From Kangiellaceae bacterium (lineage in GTDB: Bacteria; Pseudomonadota; Gammaproteobacteria; Enterobacterales; Kangiellaceae), in contig JAPHTP010000010.1 in assembly GCA_026196875.1 (NCBI GenBank), forward strand, positions 1 to 64,000: 64,000 nucleotides of DNA, given 5' to 3'. Below are positions 37,518 to 46,507 of this stretch, piece after piece. The notes under the pieces were generated by a model, which saw only the letters and a list, made by a program, of their open reading frames with translations, was not told where the DNA came from and did no database searches. The translations under genes were made by a program, and so were the position numbers. How positions within the stretch are numbered: position 1 is the stretch's first letter; each line of letters starts with the position of its first letter.

Positions 37518-38009
37518 ATGAAACAACTTAGTGTGAATAAAAAACAACTTACAAGTAAAGCCAGGATAAACTCTGAGCAGACTATTAGTTCGGTTCTTAA
37601 ACTAAGTCTTTTGGTTGGAGGCTTATTTTCTGTGGTCGGCTGCTCTAATATACCTTACGCAATCATTGACGGAAGTAGAAGCAAAATCACAGATGTAGAC
37701 AGCCATAATGTGATGATTACAGGTATTGACGGCAGGATGTATTTTGATTCGGATACAGTCAAAAACATCGAGCCGGGAGAGCATACAATTCGATTAGCCT
37801 CGACTAGAATAAATGCAAGAGGGATGTTACTAAGCTACAAGGATATTAAACTTGATGCAGAGCCATGTAAACGCTATGTGGTCGCTGCTAAACATGACAA
37901 AAATAAACGCTTTAGCAATAAGCATTGGGAAGTTAAGGTCTTACGAGTGGAAGATATTCCTTGGTGCGAAATTCCTGAAGGATACGAAGCGGCTAATAGC
38001 AAGTCCTAA
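37518..38009 (+). CDS. putative lipoprotein, 163 aa
   Basis: I chose the ATG at 37518, 7 nt after AAGGA; the ATG at 37512 would be too close. A long basic N-region is followed by a hydrophobic stretch (LSLLVGGLFSVVGCSN) with a lipobox-like VVGC, so the mature protein would begin at cysteine. The mature part (ITDVDSHNVMITGIDGRM...GEHTIRLASTR) looks beta-rich and PEGA-like and carries two further cysteines. The function is unknown. It follows the methyltransferase after 114 nt. Confidence 0.75.
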   Translation: MKQLSVNKKQLTSKARINSEQTISSVLKLSLLVGGLFSVVGCSNIPYAIIDGSRSKITDVDSHNVMITGIDGRMYFDSDTVKNIEPGEHTIRLASTRINARGMLLSYKDIKLDAEPCKRYVVAAKHDKNKRFSNKHWEVKVLRVEDIPWCEIPEGYEAANSKS

Positions 38010-38046
38010 ACAGATAGAGTTTGGCTGCTAAATAAAGACATTATGG

Positions 38047-38084
38047 TTCTCAATTACTCCCTCAATAAGGGGAGCAATTGAGAA
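38047..38084. terminator. long hairpin between convergent genes
   Basis: TTCTCAATT (38047-38055) pairs with AATTGAGAA (38076-38084) and, after one mismatch, CTCCC pairs with GGGAG; the loop is TCAATAAG. It sits between the lipoprotein and histidine kinase genes, which converge, and is nearly symmetric, so it may stop transcription from both sides. Confidence 0.65.
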
Positions 38085-38151
38085 GTTTCTAAACTTATCT
38101 CTCGTGTTATTTTTCGCTAATGGTCAATATTAGTCTTGAGTTTCTCAAGTT

Positions 38152-39525
38152 CTAAAAAACCAATATGAACTTCGTTTCATCTGCTCTGGAATTATCTAAG
38201 GTGATGGTCCCTCCGTGTGCAATCATTGTTTGTCGGGTAAACGCCAAGCCAACACCTGAGCCCTTAGCCTTCGTTGTGTAAAAAGGCACAAATACTTCCT
38301 TAGCGATATCATCCGGAATACCTGGCCCATTATCCTTAACTTCGATCACAACGTGCCCATTTTTATTTAACCTTGCATTTAGAGCTATTGAGGGGAGGGC
38401 GGTACTTTTACTCGATTCATTGAACGCTTGTTCAGAGTTTTTAATTAGATTAATTAAGATCTGTTCGATTAAGTCAGGGTCGGCATTTAGCTCTAAACTG
38501 GGAGGGGTTATTGATGAACTGAATTCGATGCTATTATCGTTAAAATTCGGTGTGACAAGATTAGTTACCTTTACAAAAAGATCCGATACTTTAATGATCT
38601 TCTTTTCTGGCGTTGGCATCAGAGTTAAGCTACGGTAATTCTGCACAAACTGATTAAGACTTTCTGAGCGACTGGCAACTGTGTCAGTTGCTTTTTTAAT
38701 ATCGTCAAGGTCGTCATGAATGTCGATGTCATTTGAATTAGACTCAACTCCGTTTTTAGCATGCTCTACTAGTTCTGATGCTGTTTTTGCGAGAGAAGCA
38801 ACAGGCGTTATGCTATTCATAATTTCGTGGGTTAACACTCTTACTAAATCTTGCCAGGCGTATAGCTGTGCAGTGTCCAGCTCACTTTGAATATCCTGCA
38901 TGCTAATCAGCTTTTCATTTTCGCCATCAATAATTAATTCACTTGCAGAAATGGTCAGGCGTCTTTTGACCCCGTCAAAATGATAATCTGCGAGCTGGCT
39001 TTTTCCGGGCATAACAGCAAGCAGCGCCGTTTTGAAGGTATCCCCGAAGGCGTCTAAATGTTCAGCATTTTCCACACGACTAGCTGCAAAAAATTGTCGC
39101 GCAGCATTATTATGCAGAATGATTTTTCCACTTGTTTTAATTGATATCAGTGGCAGCGGAATATGCTCGACTATGCTAGTTAGATAATTAAGGTCAAGTT
39201 CTCTCTCAGCCCGTTTCATCCGAAGTTTTTGCATAGCTGACTCAAATGATTGTAAAAGAGGCTCTAGTTCTTTAGATGTTTTATGAGATGTAAATTTTTG
39301 ACTGAAATCGCTATTTTTAATTGAATCAACAAATCGGATCATTTCAAGATGGCTTTTATTAAGCTTATGTAAAAATTCTCCGGCGAGAGCGAGTGTCGTC
39401 AGGCTTAGCAGTAAGGTTACAGCATAATAACCTTCGAGTTGGAGTACGAATACTAGTGCCAAAAGCGAGATAAATATTAGACCTAGTCTTAGTAAGGTTG
39501 TTACGGCAAAGAGGCTAAAAACCAT
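38152..39525 (-). CDS. NtrY-like sensor histidine kinase
   Basis: The 457-residue kinase has two N-terminal membrane helices (about 10-30, 34-52) without a sizeable periplasmic domain, a HAMP-like linker, a PAS domain (about 110-210) and a HisKA-type phospho-acceptor H233 in LTHEIMNSITP. It ends in a HATPase domain with LIKNSEQAF, DNGPGIP and GSGVGLAFTRQ. It overlaps the upstream response-regulator gene by 11 nt, so the two form one operon and a cognate pair. The signal is unknown but would be membrane or cytoplasmic. Confidence 0.92.
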   Translation of the reverse strand: MVFSLFAVTTLLRLGLIFISLLALVFVLQLEGYYAVTLLLSLTTLALAGEFLHKLNKSHLEMIRFVDSIKNSDFSQKFTSHKTSKELEPLLQSFESAMQKLRMKRAERELDLNYLTSIVEHIPLPLISIKTSGKIILHNNAARQFFAASRVENAEHLDAFGDTFKTALLAVMPGKSQLADYHFDGVKRRLTISASELIIDGENEKLISMQDIQSELDTAQLYAWQDLVRVLTHEIMNSITPVASLAKTASELVEHAKNGVESNSNDIDIHDDLDDIKKATDTVASRSESLNQFVQNYRSLTLMPTPEKKIIKVSDLFVKVTNLVTPNFNDNSIEFSSSITPPSLELNADPDLIEQILINLIKNSEQAFNESSKSTALPSIALNARLNKNGHVVIEVKDNGPGIPDDIAKEVFVPFYTTKAKGSGVGLAFTRQTMIAHGGTITLDNSRADETKFILVF

Positions 39526-40987
39526 ATTTCTCTATCCTTCGATACAGTGTGGCTCGGGTTATGCCTAACTCACTAGCAGATTTACTGATGTTGTATTCAT
39601 GTTTATCCAAAGCCTTTTTGATTAAACGCTTTTCCATTGATTCAATGTTTAGGTTCTCTTCGTCATTTGATTGACCTAATGTTCGAGAAATGTAGTTATA
39701 AGTTTCGGTTTCTTCATTATCATTAAATTGAGTTGAATTATTAAGTTGAGTTGAATTGCTGAGCTGTGCGGCCGATTTTGTTTCAGTGTTGTTAGCAAGC
39801 TGTAGATCTTGCACTAAGATCTCTTGGTGCTGCGATAAAATGGTAGCTCTTTCGATTGCGTGTTTAAGTGAGCGAACATTACCAGGCCAAGCATCTTGTT
39901 TCATCGCTGATACAGCTCCATCCGAAAAGCGTTTGAGCGGGCGAGAGTATTTTTTGGCATATTTTTGAGCGTAGTAAACAGCAATTTCTAATATATCTTC
40001 TCTTCTGTTCCTTAGTGGTGGAACTAATATTTCAACGGTGTTTAATCGATAAAGTAAATCTTGCCGAAAACGTTGTTCATCTTGTAAATGTTGTTTGCTG
40101 ACATTGGTCGCGGCAATCACTCTCACATCTATTGGAGAGGCTTGATTACTACCTACCGGAGTCACCATTCTTTGTTCTAAAACAGTTAAGAGTTTAGCTT
40201 GTAAGTGGAGTGGGATGTTGCCGATTTCATCCAAAAATAAAGTGCCTTTGTTGGCGGCGACTAAGCGTCCCGTGCGATCTTTATTCGCACCTGTAAATGC
40301 CCCCTTTACATGGCCAAACATTTCTGACTCAAACAAGCTTTCAGTAATTGCACCCATATCTACCGACATAAACAACTGATTTTTTCGCTGACTTTGTCTG
40401 TGCAATTCACGCGCCACTAATTCTTTTCCAGTTCCATTTTCGCCCAGAATTAAGACATTCGCATCTGTAGGCGCGGTTCTGGAAATGAGCGAATGTACTT
40501 GGCTGAGTGCCTTGGATTGACCGAGTAAACTTTGTTGTGTGTCAGTTGCGGCTTCCAGTAATGCTTGATTAGTGACTTTCAAGCGACTGGTTTCGGTTCG
40601 ACTGTCATGTAATTCCACCGCAGCGGATAAAGTTGCAATTAACTTTTCATTCTGCCAAGGTTTTGAAACAAAATCTGTTGCTCCATATTTTATGGCTTCA
40701 ACCGCAGTACCTACGTTTCCGTGGGCAGTAATCATTACCACCACTGCAGAAGGATCCAGTTCTTTTATCCGCTTCAGCCAGTTAAATCCTTGAGCGCCAT
40801 CCCTTTCGCCGGGGGAGAAATTCATATCAAGCAGAATCGCATCGAACCTATTTCTCGCCATTTGCGCGGGGATATCTTGCGGAGTACCGCAGGTGATGAT
40901 ATTCCCAAATTGGCGCTTAAGTAATAGTTCCGCAGCAATCAAAATATCTGGGTCATCATCTACAACAAGAATGGTTTTGTCTTTCAT
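39515..40987 (-). CDS. NtrC-family sigma-54-dependent response regulator
   Basis: The 490-residue activator has a receiver domain (phospho-acceptor D54), an AAA+ domain with GENGTGKE (182-189) and GAFTGA (229-234, sigma-54 contact), and a C-terminal Fis-type helix-turn-helix (ISKSASELGITRATLYRRI). It is first in an operon with its kinase. A near-consensus sigma-54 promoter lies in front of the divergent DUF2306 gene 150-210 bp away, which is the obvious target. An ATGTA-N8-TACAT dyad at about 41024-41041 is a candidate enhancer site. Confidence 0.94.
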   Translation of the reverse strand: MKDKTILVVDDDPDILIAAELLLKRQFGNIITCGTPQDIPAQMARNRFDAILLDMNFSPGERDGAQGFNWLKRIKELDPSAVVVMITAHGNVGTAVEAIKYGATDFVSKPWQNEKLIATLSAAVELHDSRTETSRLKVTNQALLEAATDTQQSLLGQSKALSQVHSLISRTAPTDANVLILGENGTGKELVARELHRQSQRKNQLFMSVDMGAITESLFESEMFGHVKGAFTGANKDRTGRLVAANKGTLFLDEIGNIPLHLQAKLLTVLEQRMVTPVGSNQASPIDVRVIAATNVSKQHLQDEQRFRQDLLYRLNTVEILVPPLRNRREDILEIAVYYAQKYAKKYSRPLKRFSDGAVSAMKQDAWPGNVRSLKHAIERATILSQHQEILVQDLQLANNTETKSAAQLSNSTQLNNSTQFNDNEETETYNYISRTLGQSNDEENLNIESMEKRLIKKALDKHEYNISKSASELGITRATLYRRIEKYGF

Positions 40988-41133
40988 TTGCCGCCCAACT
41001 TAAAACCAGTGTCCGGAATCATATGTACATAATAATACATTTGGTGTTCGATATTATACAAGTTGAACTGTCCAAAATAATCCACTTATGAATTTAAGTA
41101 AAATTACTCTATAAAATTCAAAGAGTTAAGTTT

Positions 41134-41150
41134 TGGCACTTTCTTTGCCC
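41134..41150 (+). promoter_or_regulatory. sigma-54 promoter of the DUF2306 operon
   Basis: TGGCAC (41134-41139), N5, TTGC (41145-41148) places the invariant GG and GC exactly 12 bp apart, matching the -24/-12 consensus. Transcription would start near 41160, with GGAGG and ATG at 41196-41208 downstream. The divergent NtrC-type activator fits as regulator. Confidence 0.8.
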
Positions 41151-41205
41151 TTTACCAATAAACGTTTATTTATCTTTTAACATTCACTTTATTTTGGAGG
41201 GCCTA

Positions 41206-42084
41206 ATGAACACACAGGTTTTAGCTTCACAGACTTCGCCAATGGCAGATCCCGAAGGCGATGAAGCAGGTGTAGCTGTTTCAAAAGCAGCCAAACTCAA
41301 TAAATTTGCCGCGAGTGCAGTTAACAAAAGCGTCCAAACTTGGTTTGCCACAGCAATATTGGGGCAAATTATTTTCGTTTTCTATGTTATCGCATTTTAT
41401 GGTGGTGCCGGATTAAAAGGAGACTTTGAAGCCTGGAATAAAGTGTTGCCTCATGGCTATGTGCCCGGTGATACCTTGGGAAATATTGCTGTAGCTATGC
41501 ACTTGGTTCTGGCAGTTACGATTATTCTAGGCGGTGCAATCCAGTTTATTCCCTGGATTCGCAAGCATTTTCCCAAGTTCCACCGCTGGAATGGCCGTAT
41601 CTATATGGTTACCGCATTTGTTTTAAGCATCGGTGGTATTTATATGGTCATCGCCCGTGGGACGGTTGGTGACGGTGGAGTCAGTATTAGTATTAACGCT
41701 GGTTTGATTATGCTATGCGCTTTTATGGCTTGGCGTCTAGCAATCAAGCGAGATTTTGCGCGCCATCGCGAGTGGGCGATTCGCTTGTTTTTGGTCGTAA
41801 GCGGCGTATGGTTTTTTAGAATATATTTGATGTTCTGGCTAATGATTAATCAAGGGCCGGTTGGATTCGATCCCAAGACTTTTACCGGTCCATTTCTGAC
41901 TTTTTTACAATATGGGCAATATATTATCCCGTTGTTACTCGCGCAAGCTTACTTTCACGTGCAAAAAAATAGCTCTCCGGCAAAACAATTCACTTTCTCT
42001 GCGAGCATATTAGTTGTGACGCTTATTACAGGAGTAGGAATTTTTGCTGCGACTATGGGCATGTGGTTACCACGTGTCTCTTAA
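41206..42084 (+). CDS. DUF2306 multi-pass membrane protein
   Basis: I chose the ATG at 41206, 5 nt after GGAGG. The 292-residue protein has about seven membrane helices and the DUF2306 features: LHLVLAVTIILGGAIQFIPW, HRWNGRIYMVTAF and HREWAIRLFLVVSGVWFFR with conserved membrane histidines. These suggest a haem- or metal-binding membrane protein, but the function is not known. It is transcribed from the sigma-54 promoter at 41134-41150. Confidence 0.85.
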   Translation: MNTQVLASQTSPMADPEGDEAGVAVSKAAKLNKFAASAVNKSVQTWFATAILGQIIFVFYVIAFYGGAGLKGDFEAWNKVLPHGYVPGDTLGNIAVAMHLVLAVTIILGGAIQFIPWIRKHFPKFHRWNGRIYMVTAFVLSIGGIYMVIARGTVGDGGVSISINAGLIMLCAFMAWRLAIKRDFARHREWAIRLFLVVSGVWFFRIYLMFWLMINQGPVGFDPKTFTGPFLTFLQYGQYIIPLLLAQAYFHVQKNSSPAKQFTFSASILVVTLITGVGIFAATMGMWLPRVS

Positions 42085-42120
42085 AAGTCAGTTTTCAAGG
42101 TAACTAGTAGGGTAGATGTA

Positions 42121-42798
42121 ATGATTATTGCTTCCGTGTGGGTACATATTATTTCAGGAGCGATTGGATTGTCGCTAGGTTCATTAATTCTGGTGAGTCG
42201 AAAAGGTACCGCAGTGCATAAAGAGTTAGGCAAATTCTACGTTACCTTTATGACTGTTATGGGATTGAGCGGGACTTTAGTTGCCATGAACCGAGGAATA
42301 TCAATTTCTTTTTATAACGGGTTATTAGTCGCTTACCTGGTGTTGACGGGATGGTTTAGCCTCATTGATCGAATGTCAAAATGGCAAACTTGGCTTGAAA
42401 AATTAGCCACACTAGTATCACTGGCGATATCCATAGGGCTGCTATCGGCAGCATTTGAAGCATTGCAGAGTGAGTCTGGTAAAGTAGGTAATTTTCCCGC
42501 ACCGGTATTCTTCTTTTTTGCAAGTGTCGCAGCTCTTGGATGGATATCAGATATTCGCTATTACCTATCACAAGAGCTAACGCGCAAACAAAAGTTATTG
42601 CGTCATATCTGGCGCATGAATTTTGCTCTGTTTATGGCGACTGCGGCTTTTTTCTTAGGCCAATCCAAACTCTTCCCCGAAGAACTAAGAGAGCCTTTCT
42701 TCTTAATTGCACCGGTGGCTTCGGTGCTTTTGACTATGGTCTATTGGCTAATCAGGACCAAGTTTTTTAATTCTGGTGACTCAAACCTTGCTCACTAA
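42121..42798 (+). CDS. DUF2306-like membrane protein
   Basis: The 225-residue protein has about seven hydrophobic helices and a related layout: an early VHIISGAIGLSLGSLILVSRKG, HKELGKFYV and LLRHIWRMNFALF with membrane-edge histidines. It begins 36 nt after the DUF2306 gene and is probably co-expressed. It may be the partner subunit of that protein. No catalytic motif is visible. Confidence 0.75.
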   Translation: MIIASVWVHIISGAIGLSLGSLILVSRKGTAVHKELGKFYVTFMTVMGLSGTLVAMNRGISISFYNGLLVAYLVLTGWFSLIDRMSKWQTWLEKLATLVSLAISIGLLSAAFEALQSESGKVGNFPAPVFFFFASVAALGWISDIRYYLSQELTRKQKLLRHIWRMNFALFMATAAFFLGQSKLFPEELREPFFLIAPVASVLLTMVYWLIRTKFFNSGDSNLAH

Positions 42799-42856
42799 TG
42801 TGAGCTCGTTTGTTAAACTTAGTTGAGGAGTCTGAGATAATTCTGGTTGAAGGTTC

Positions 42857-42952
42857 TATACCAAATTTCGCTGGAGAAGCTTCATTATATTCATCTGAAG
42901 TTCCTATACTAAATTCCGTTGAAGAGCTTATACTAAACTCGGCTAAAAGCTC
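42857..42952 (+). repeat. four 24-bp tandem repeats upstream of the ABC transporter genes
   Basis: TATACCAAATTTCG (42857), TTCATTATATTCAT (42881), TATACTAAATTCCG (42905) and TATACTAAACTCGG (42929) begin four contiguous 24-bp units; the second is degenerate. They fill the leader between the DUF2306-like gene and the ABC ATPase. Read in one frame (about 42810-42968, TTG start, no ribosome site) they encode an 8-residue repeat, but coding is doubtful. Confidence 0.6.
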
Positions 42953-42987
42953 TTTGATAACTTTTTAACTAGCAATGTGAAGCTCCT

Positions 42988-43671
42988 ATGATTGAACTGC
43001 GAAGCATAAACAAAGTTTATTCAACCCGAAACACAGATACGCTCGCCCTTGAGAACATTAATATGCAGGTTTCCAAAGGAGAGTTTGTAGCAGTAATGGG
43101 ACCTTCAGGATGTGGCAAGTCAACATTGCTGAATTTGTTAGGTTTGCTTGATAATCCGACTTCAGGAGAATACTTTCTGATGGGGAAGGAAGTATCGGGA
43201 TTATCCGAGGCTGAGCTTTCTGAAATTCGCAAGCAGAATATCGGCTTTATTTTCCAGAATTTCAATCTGGTTGATGACTTAACTGTCGAAGAAAATATCG
43301 AGCTGGCCTTACTTTATCGAAAAATGCCGCGCAAAGAAAAAAACGAGCGAATACAGCATGCAATGGAACAGATGCAACTTTCTCATCGAGCAAAGCACTT
43401 TCCTATTCAATTATCAGGAGGTCAACAGCAATGTGTAGCCATCGCTCGAGCAATAGTGGGAGAGCAGAGTTTAATCCTCGCAGATGAGCCTACCGGAAAT
43501 CTGGATAGTGAAAATGGTCAGAATGTGATGCAGATCTTAAGAAAGTTGAATGATCAGGGGACTTCGATTGTCATGGTGACTCATTCAACTCAATTTGCCG
43601 ATTTTGCTAGCCGAAAAGTCAATTTGTTTGACGGGAGACTCGTCATGCAAAGTTTACGTGCTGTTTCTTAA
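42988..43671 (+). CDS. ABC transporter ATP-binding protein (LolD/MacB type)
   Basis: The 227-residue ATPase has Walker A GPSGCGKST (38-46), Q-loop FIFQNFNLVDDLT, signature LSGGQQQCVAIARA (142-155) and Walker B DEPTGNLDS. The usual arginine after LSGGQQQ is replaced by C149, which is uncommon. It pairs with the FtsX-type permease 18 nt downstream. Together they resemble MacB/YbjZ- or lipoprotein-type exporters that work by mechanotransmission rather than direct transport. Confidence 0.92.
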   Translation: MIELRSINKVYSTRNTDTLALENINMQVSKGEFVAVMGPSGCGKSTLLNLLGLLDNPTSGEYFLMGKEVSGLSEAELSEIRKQNIGFIFQNFNLVDDLTVEENIELALLYRKMPRKEKNERIQHAMEQMQLSHRAKHFPIQLSGGQQQCVAIARAIVGEQSLILADEPTGNLDSENGQNVMQILRKLNDQGTSIVMVTHSTQFADFASRKVNLFDGRLVMQSLRAVS

Positions 43672-43689
43672 AGTTTAGCCTTCGAGCTC

Positions 43690-46233
43690 ATGCTTTCACA
43701 TAATTTTCGTCTTGCCTTTCGACAACTGGTTAAGTATCGGTGGTTTACCCTAATCAATTTGATTGGGTTGACTATTGGTATTAGTTTGTTTGTCTTAGCC
43801 GACATATTGGTTGCCTATGAAGACAACCACGATCATATGTTTGAAAATCGCGACCGTACTTTTATGATCAGCAGTTTGTTTTCAGAGCAGTCGGGAGAGT
43901 CAATTAGCGAGTATCCTGATATTCGATTAGCGTACGGTCCGATATACAAAGAAAAAATCCCACAAGCACAACAAGTTGTTCGCTCTGTTTTGAGACGACA
44001 TATTATTAATGCGGACAATCGCTGGTACCATCTGGGAATTCGTTTTGTCGATAAAGGTTTTTCCGAGATTTTTAACTTTCAAGTAGTCAAGGGAACGCTC
44101 GACAATATTGAACAAATAGAAAATAGCTTGGTGATCACTGAGTCAACCTCAGAACAACTATTTGGTCAAGTTGATGTTATAGGAAATACAATCACTTTGT
44201 CTCCCGGAGTGGAGGCGAGAATAGTAGCGGTAATTGAAGATATTGCTGCAGACAGTCACTTTAATTCGTCGCTAATTCCGGATTCAAAACTAACCGTGTG
44301 GGCACCAATAGAGCTACTCTCTGCAACACAAGGATTTGAATTGAGCGGTGAGTGGGAGACGCTTAACCCTGAAGATTTAACTTACGTTTTATTGCCGAAA
44401 AAATACGAGCGGAGTTGGCTGCAAAAACGAGTCAATCAAATATTTCAAGAGGTGACTCCCGAAAGCGAGAAAGCTTATATTAGCGGACATCTTGTAAGGC
44501 CTGTAAAAGATAAGAACACTCAAGTGTGGGATGCGTTGGGATTTCCAGTGCTCGAATTTACGCGAATTCTTGGCTTATTAATCTTGGTAACGGCGGTATT
44601 AAACTATGTAAATCTTGCAACTTCACAATATTTGACAAGAAGCAAGGAAATAGGCTTGAGAAAAACCTTTGGTGCAGGTAAAAGGCAGTTGCTATTTCAA
44701 TTTTGGAGTGAAAGCTTTCTACTGACCTTACTCGCCAGTTTGATCGCGCTGTCGCTTATTGAAGTTGTACTTCCTTTTTACAATATCTGGGGCGATAAAT
44801 CGGTTATCATCGAGTACGCTTATGTTGTTTCGAATCTCTTACTTATTGCCATTGTCATAGGATTGATAGGTGGAATTTACCCCGCTGTATCGGTTTTGAC
44901 TAAAGGCGTTATCAGTGATCTTTCCAGCCGAGCAGCTAAAGGCCCCGGCGGTATATTTTTGCGCAATTTTATGGTGGCCCTTCAATTTGCCATTTCAATT
45001 TTTATGTTGGGCATTGTTGTCGTGGTTTTTCTTCAAAATTTATTGGTAAAACAGATAAGTGAAAAGTTTCCGGTCGAAGAAACCTTAGTTATTGAGCATT
45101 TAGATGAAGCATTGAGTCTCCAGAGAGATGTAGCCCGTCAGCAATTAAGTCAGTTGAAGGAAACGCTTCTTTCTATAGCAGAAATCGAGTCTGTGAGCTT
45201 TTCTTCTTCAACTCCCTTTCAAGTAAATGGAAGAAATATCCCGATAGTTGACTTAAAAAAGTATCAAGTAAATGAACCTGAACTAGAAGCTACTTTTGAA
45301 GATGAGATCAAGAATGTTGTCGTTGACGAGTATTTCTTTAAACAATATAACCTAGAGCTAATAACTGGGGAGCTTTTTCAACCCTCTAAAAATCAAGTAA
45401 ACAGTAAAAGTAACGAAAACGGCAAAGCCAATAAGAATGGACTTAATGTAATTATCAATCAAAGAGCATTGCAATTATTAGGTTTTGATTCAGCTCAAGA
45501 GGCGATAGGCAAGTACTACTATTCAACCGAAACTCCCATACCAGATTCACTCAATAAAAATCGCTCAAACATAGGTGAAAAGTCAAAAGTATTTAAGGTC
45601 GTTGGTGTTGTTAAAGATAGCCACTTTATCGGTGCACATGCTCAGCTAAGGCCGATCGCATTTATAGTAGAGCCTGTACGATATTCATATCTATCTATTC
45701 GTCTGAATAAAAGCTTTTCAGAATTTAGTGAGCAAAGCGTGATACTAAAAAAGATCAACCAAAGATGGAAAAAAATCTTTCCAAACCACCCGGTTCGAAT
45801 CGCACCATTGGAAACTTATTTTAATCAGTTTTATAGAATTCCATTAACTATTAATCGAGTATTAACGAGTTTTGCGGGGGTTGCTTTGTGTTTAGCGCTA
45901 ATCGGGTTGATTGGTTTATCTGCCTTTGTTGCACAAAGAAAGACTAAAGAAATTGGGATCCGTAAAGTGATGGGGGCGGGTCAATGGGATATTATTCAAA
46001 TGCTAATTTGGCAGTTTTCAAAGCCAGTGGTTTGGTCCCTTATTATTGCTCTACCAGCAGCTTATTGGGTATCAAGCATTTACCTTGCATTCTTCCCTCA
46101 AAAATTTGAAGGGGCTATATGGGCTCTTGGCTTAGCGAGTTTGATCGGTATAGCATTATCTTGGGGAGTAGTTTCTGTTTATGCCTATTTCATTTCGTCT
46201 AGACGACCGGTTGAGTCGTTGAGGTATGAATGA
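43690..46233 (+). CDS. FtsX/MacB-type ABC transporter permease (duplicated)
   Basis: The 847-residue permease has two FtsX/MacB units. Each has an N-terminal helix (about residues 18-38 and 425-445), a large periplasmic domain and three C-terminal helices, with TRSKEIGLRKTFGAGKRQLLFQF and QRKTKEIGIRKVMGAGQWDIIQM as the two conserved loops that contact the ATPase. This single-chain double form is typical of COG0577 exporters for peptides or antimicrobial resistance. The substrate is unknown. Confidence 0.9.
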   Translation: MLSHNFRLAFRQLVKYRWFTLINLIGLTIGISLFVLADILVAYEDNHDHMFENRDRTFMISSLFSEQSGESISEYPDIRLAYGPIYKEKIPQAQQVVRSVLRRHIINADNRWYHLGIRFVDKGFSEIFNFQVVKGTLDNIEQIENSLVITESTSEQLFGQVDVIGNTITLSPGVEARIVAVIEDIAADSHFNSSLIPDSKLTVWAPIELLSATQGFELSGEWETLNPEDLTYVLLPKKYERSWLQKRVNQIFQEVTPESEKAYISGHLVRPVKDKNTQVWDALGFPVLEFTRILGLLILVTAVLNYVNLATSQYLTRSKEIGLRKTFGAGKRQLLFQFWSESFLLTLLASLIALSLIEVVLPFYNIWGDKSVIIEYAYVVSNLLLIAIVIGLIGGIYPAVSVLTKGVISDLSSRAAKGPGGIFLRNFMVALQFAISIFMLGIVVVVFLQNLLVKQISEKFPVEETLVIEHLDEALSLQRDVARQQLSQLKETLLSIAEIESVSFSSSTPFQVNGRNIPIVDLKKYQVNEPELEATFEDEIKNVVVDEYFFKQYNLELITGELFQPSKNQVNSKSNENGKANKNGLNVIINQRALQLLGFDSAQEAIGKYYYSTETPIPDSLNKNRSNIGEKSKVFKVVGVVKDSHFIGAHAQLRPIAFIVEPVRYSYLSIRLNKSFSEFSEQSVILKKINQRWKKIFPNHPVRIAPLETYFNQFYRIPLTINRVLTSFAGVALCLALIGLIGLSAFVAQRKTKEIGIRKVMGAGQWDIIQMLIWQFSKPVVWSLIIALPAAYWVSSIYLAFFPQKFEGAIWALGLASLIGIALSWGVVSVYAYFISSRRPVESLRYE

Positions 46234-46507
46234 TTGGGATCTAAATGATTGACGTTTTAATGATTAAGGTATGATTATAGAGACACTAATGACTAAGATA
46301 TCGCGGAGAGTATTCCTCTGGTTGTTAATAGAGCTGTGTGCAGCGGCATACGAAGTCAATATTAAATTTCCATATAGGAAGTCGAATTGTAATCAGCCTG
46401 GGATCAATAAAAACATTGGGTAAGTGCTACAGGGGGGCATTCGGACAGGAGAATTATGTTGCTGCCCAAACTAAACATCACCCCGATAGTGGTATGTTAT
46501 AATGATC

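Noticed and set aside
42810-42968. 52-codon TTG frame over the 24-bp repeats with an 8-residue periodicity
   Set aside because: No ribosome site; the periodicity follows directly from the DNA repeat length (24 = 3 x 8), so it is not evidence of coding.
46225-46275. Three AATGATT copies after the ABC permease
   Set aside because: Short AT-rich word with uneven spacing in an AT-rich gap; likely chance or decay.
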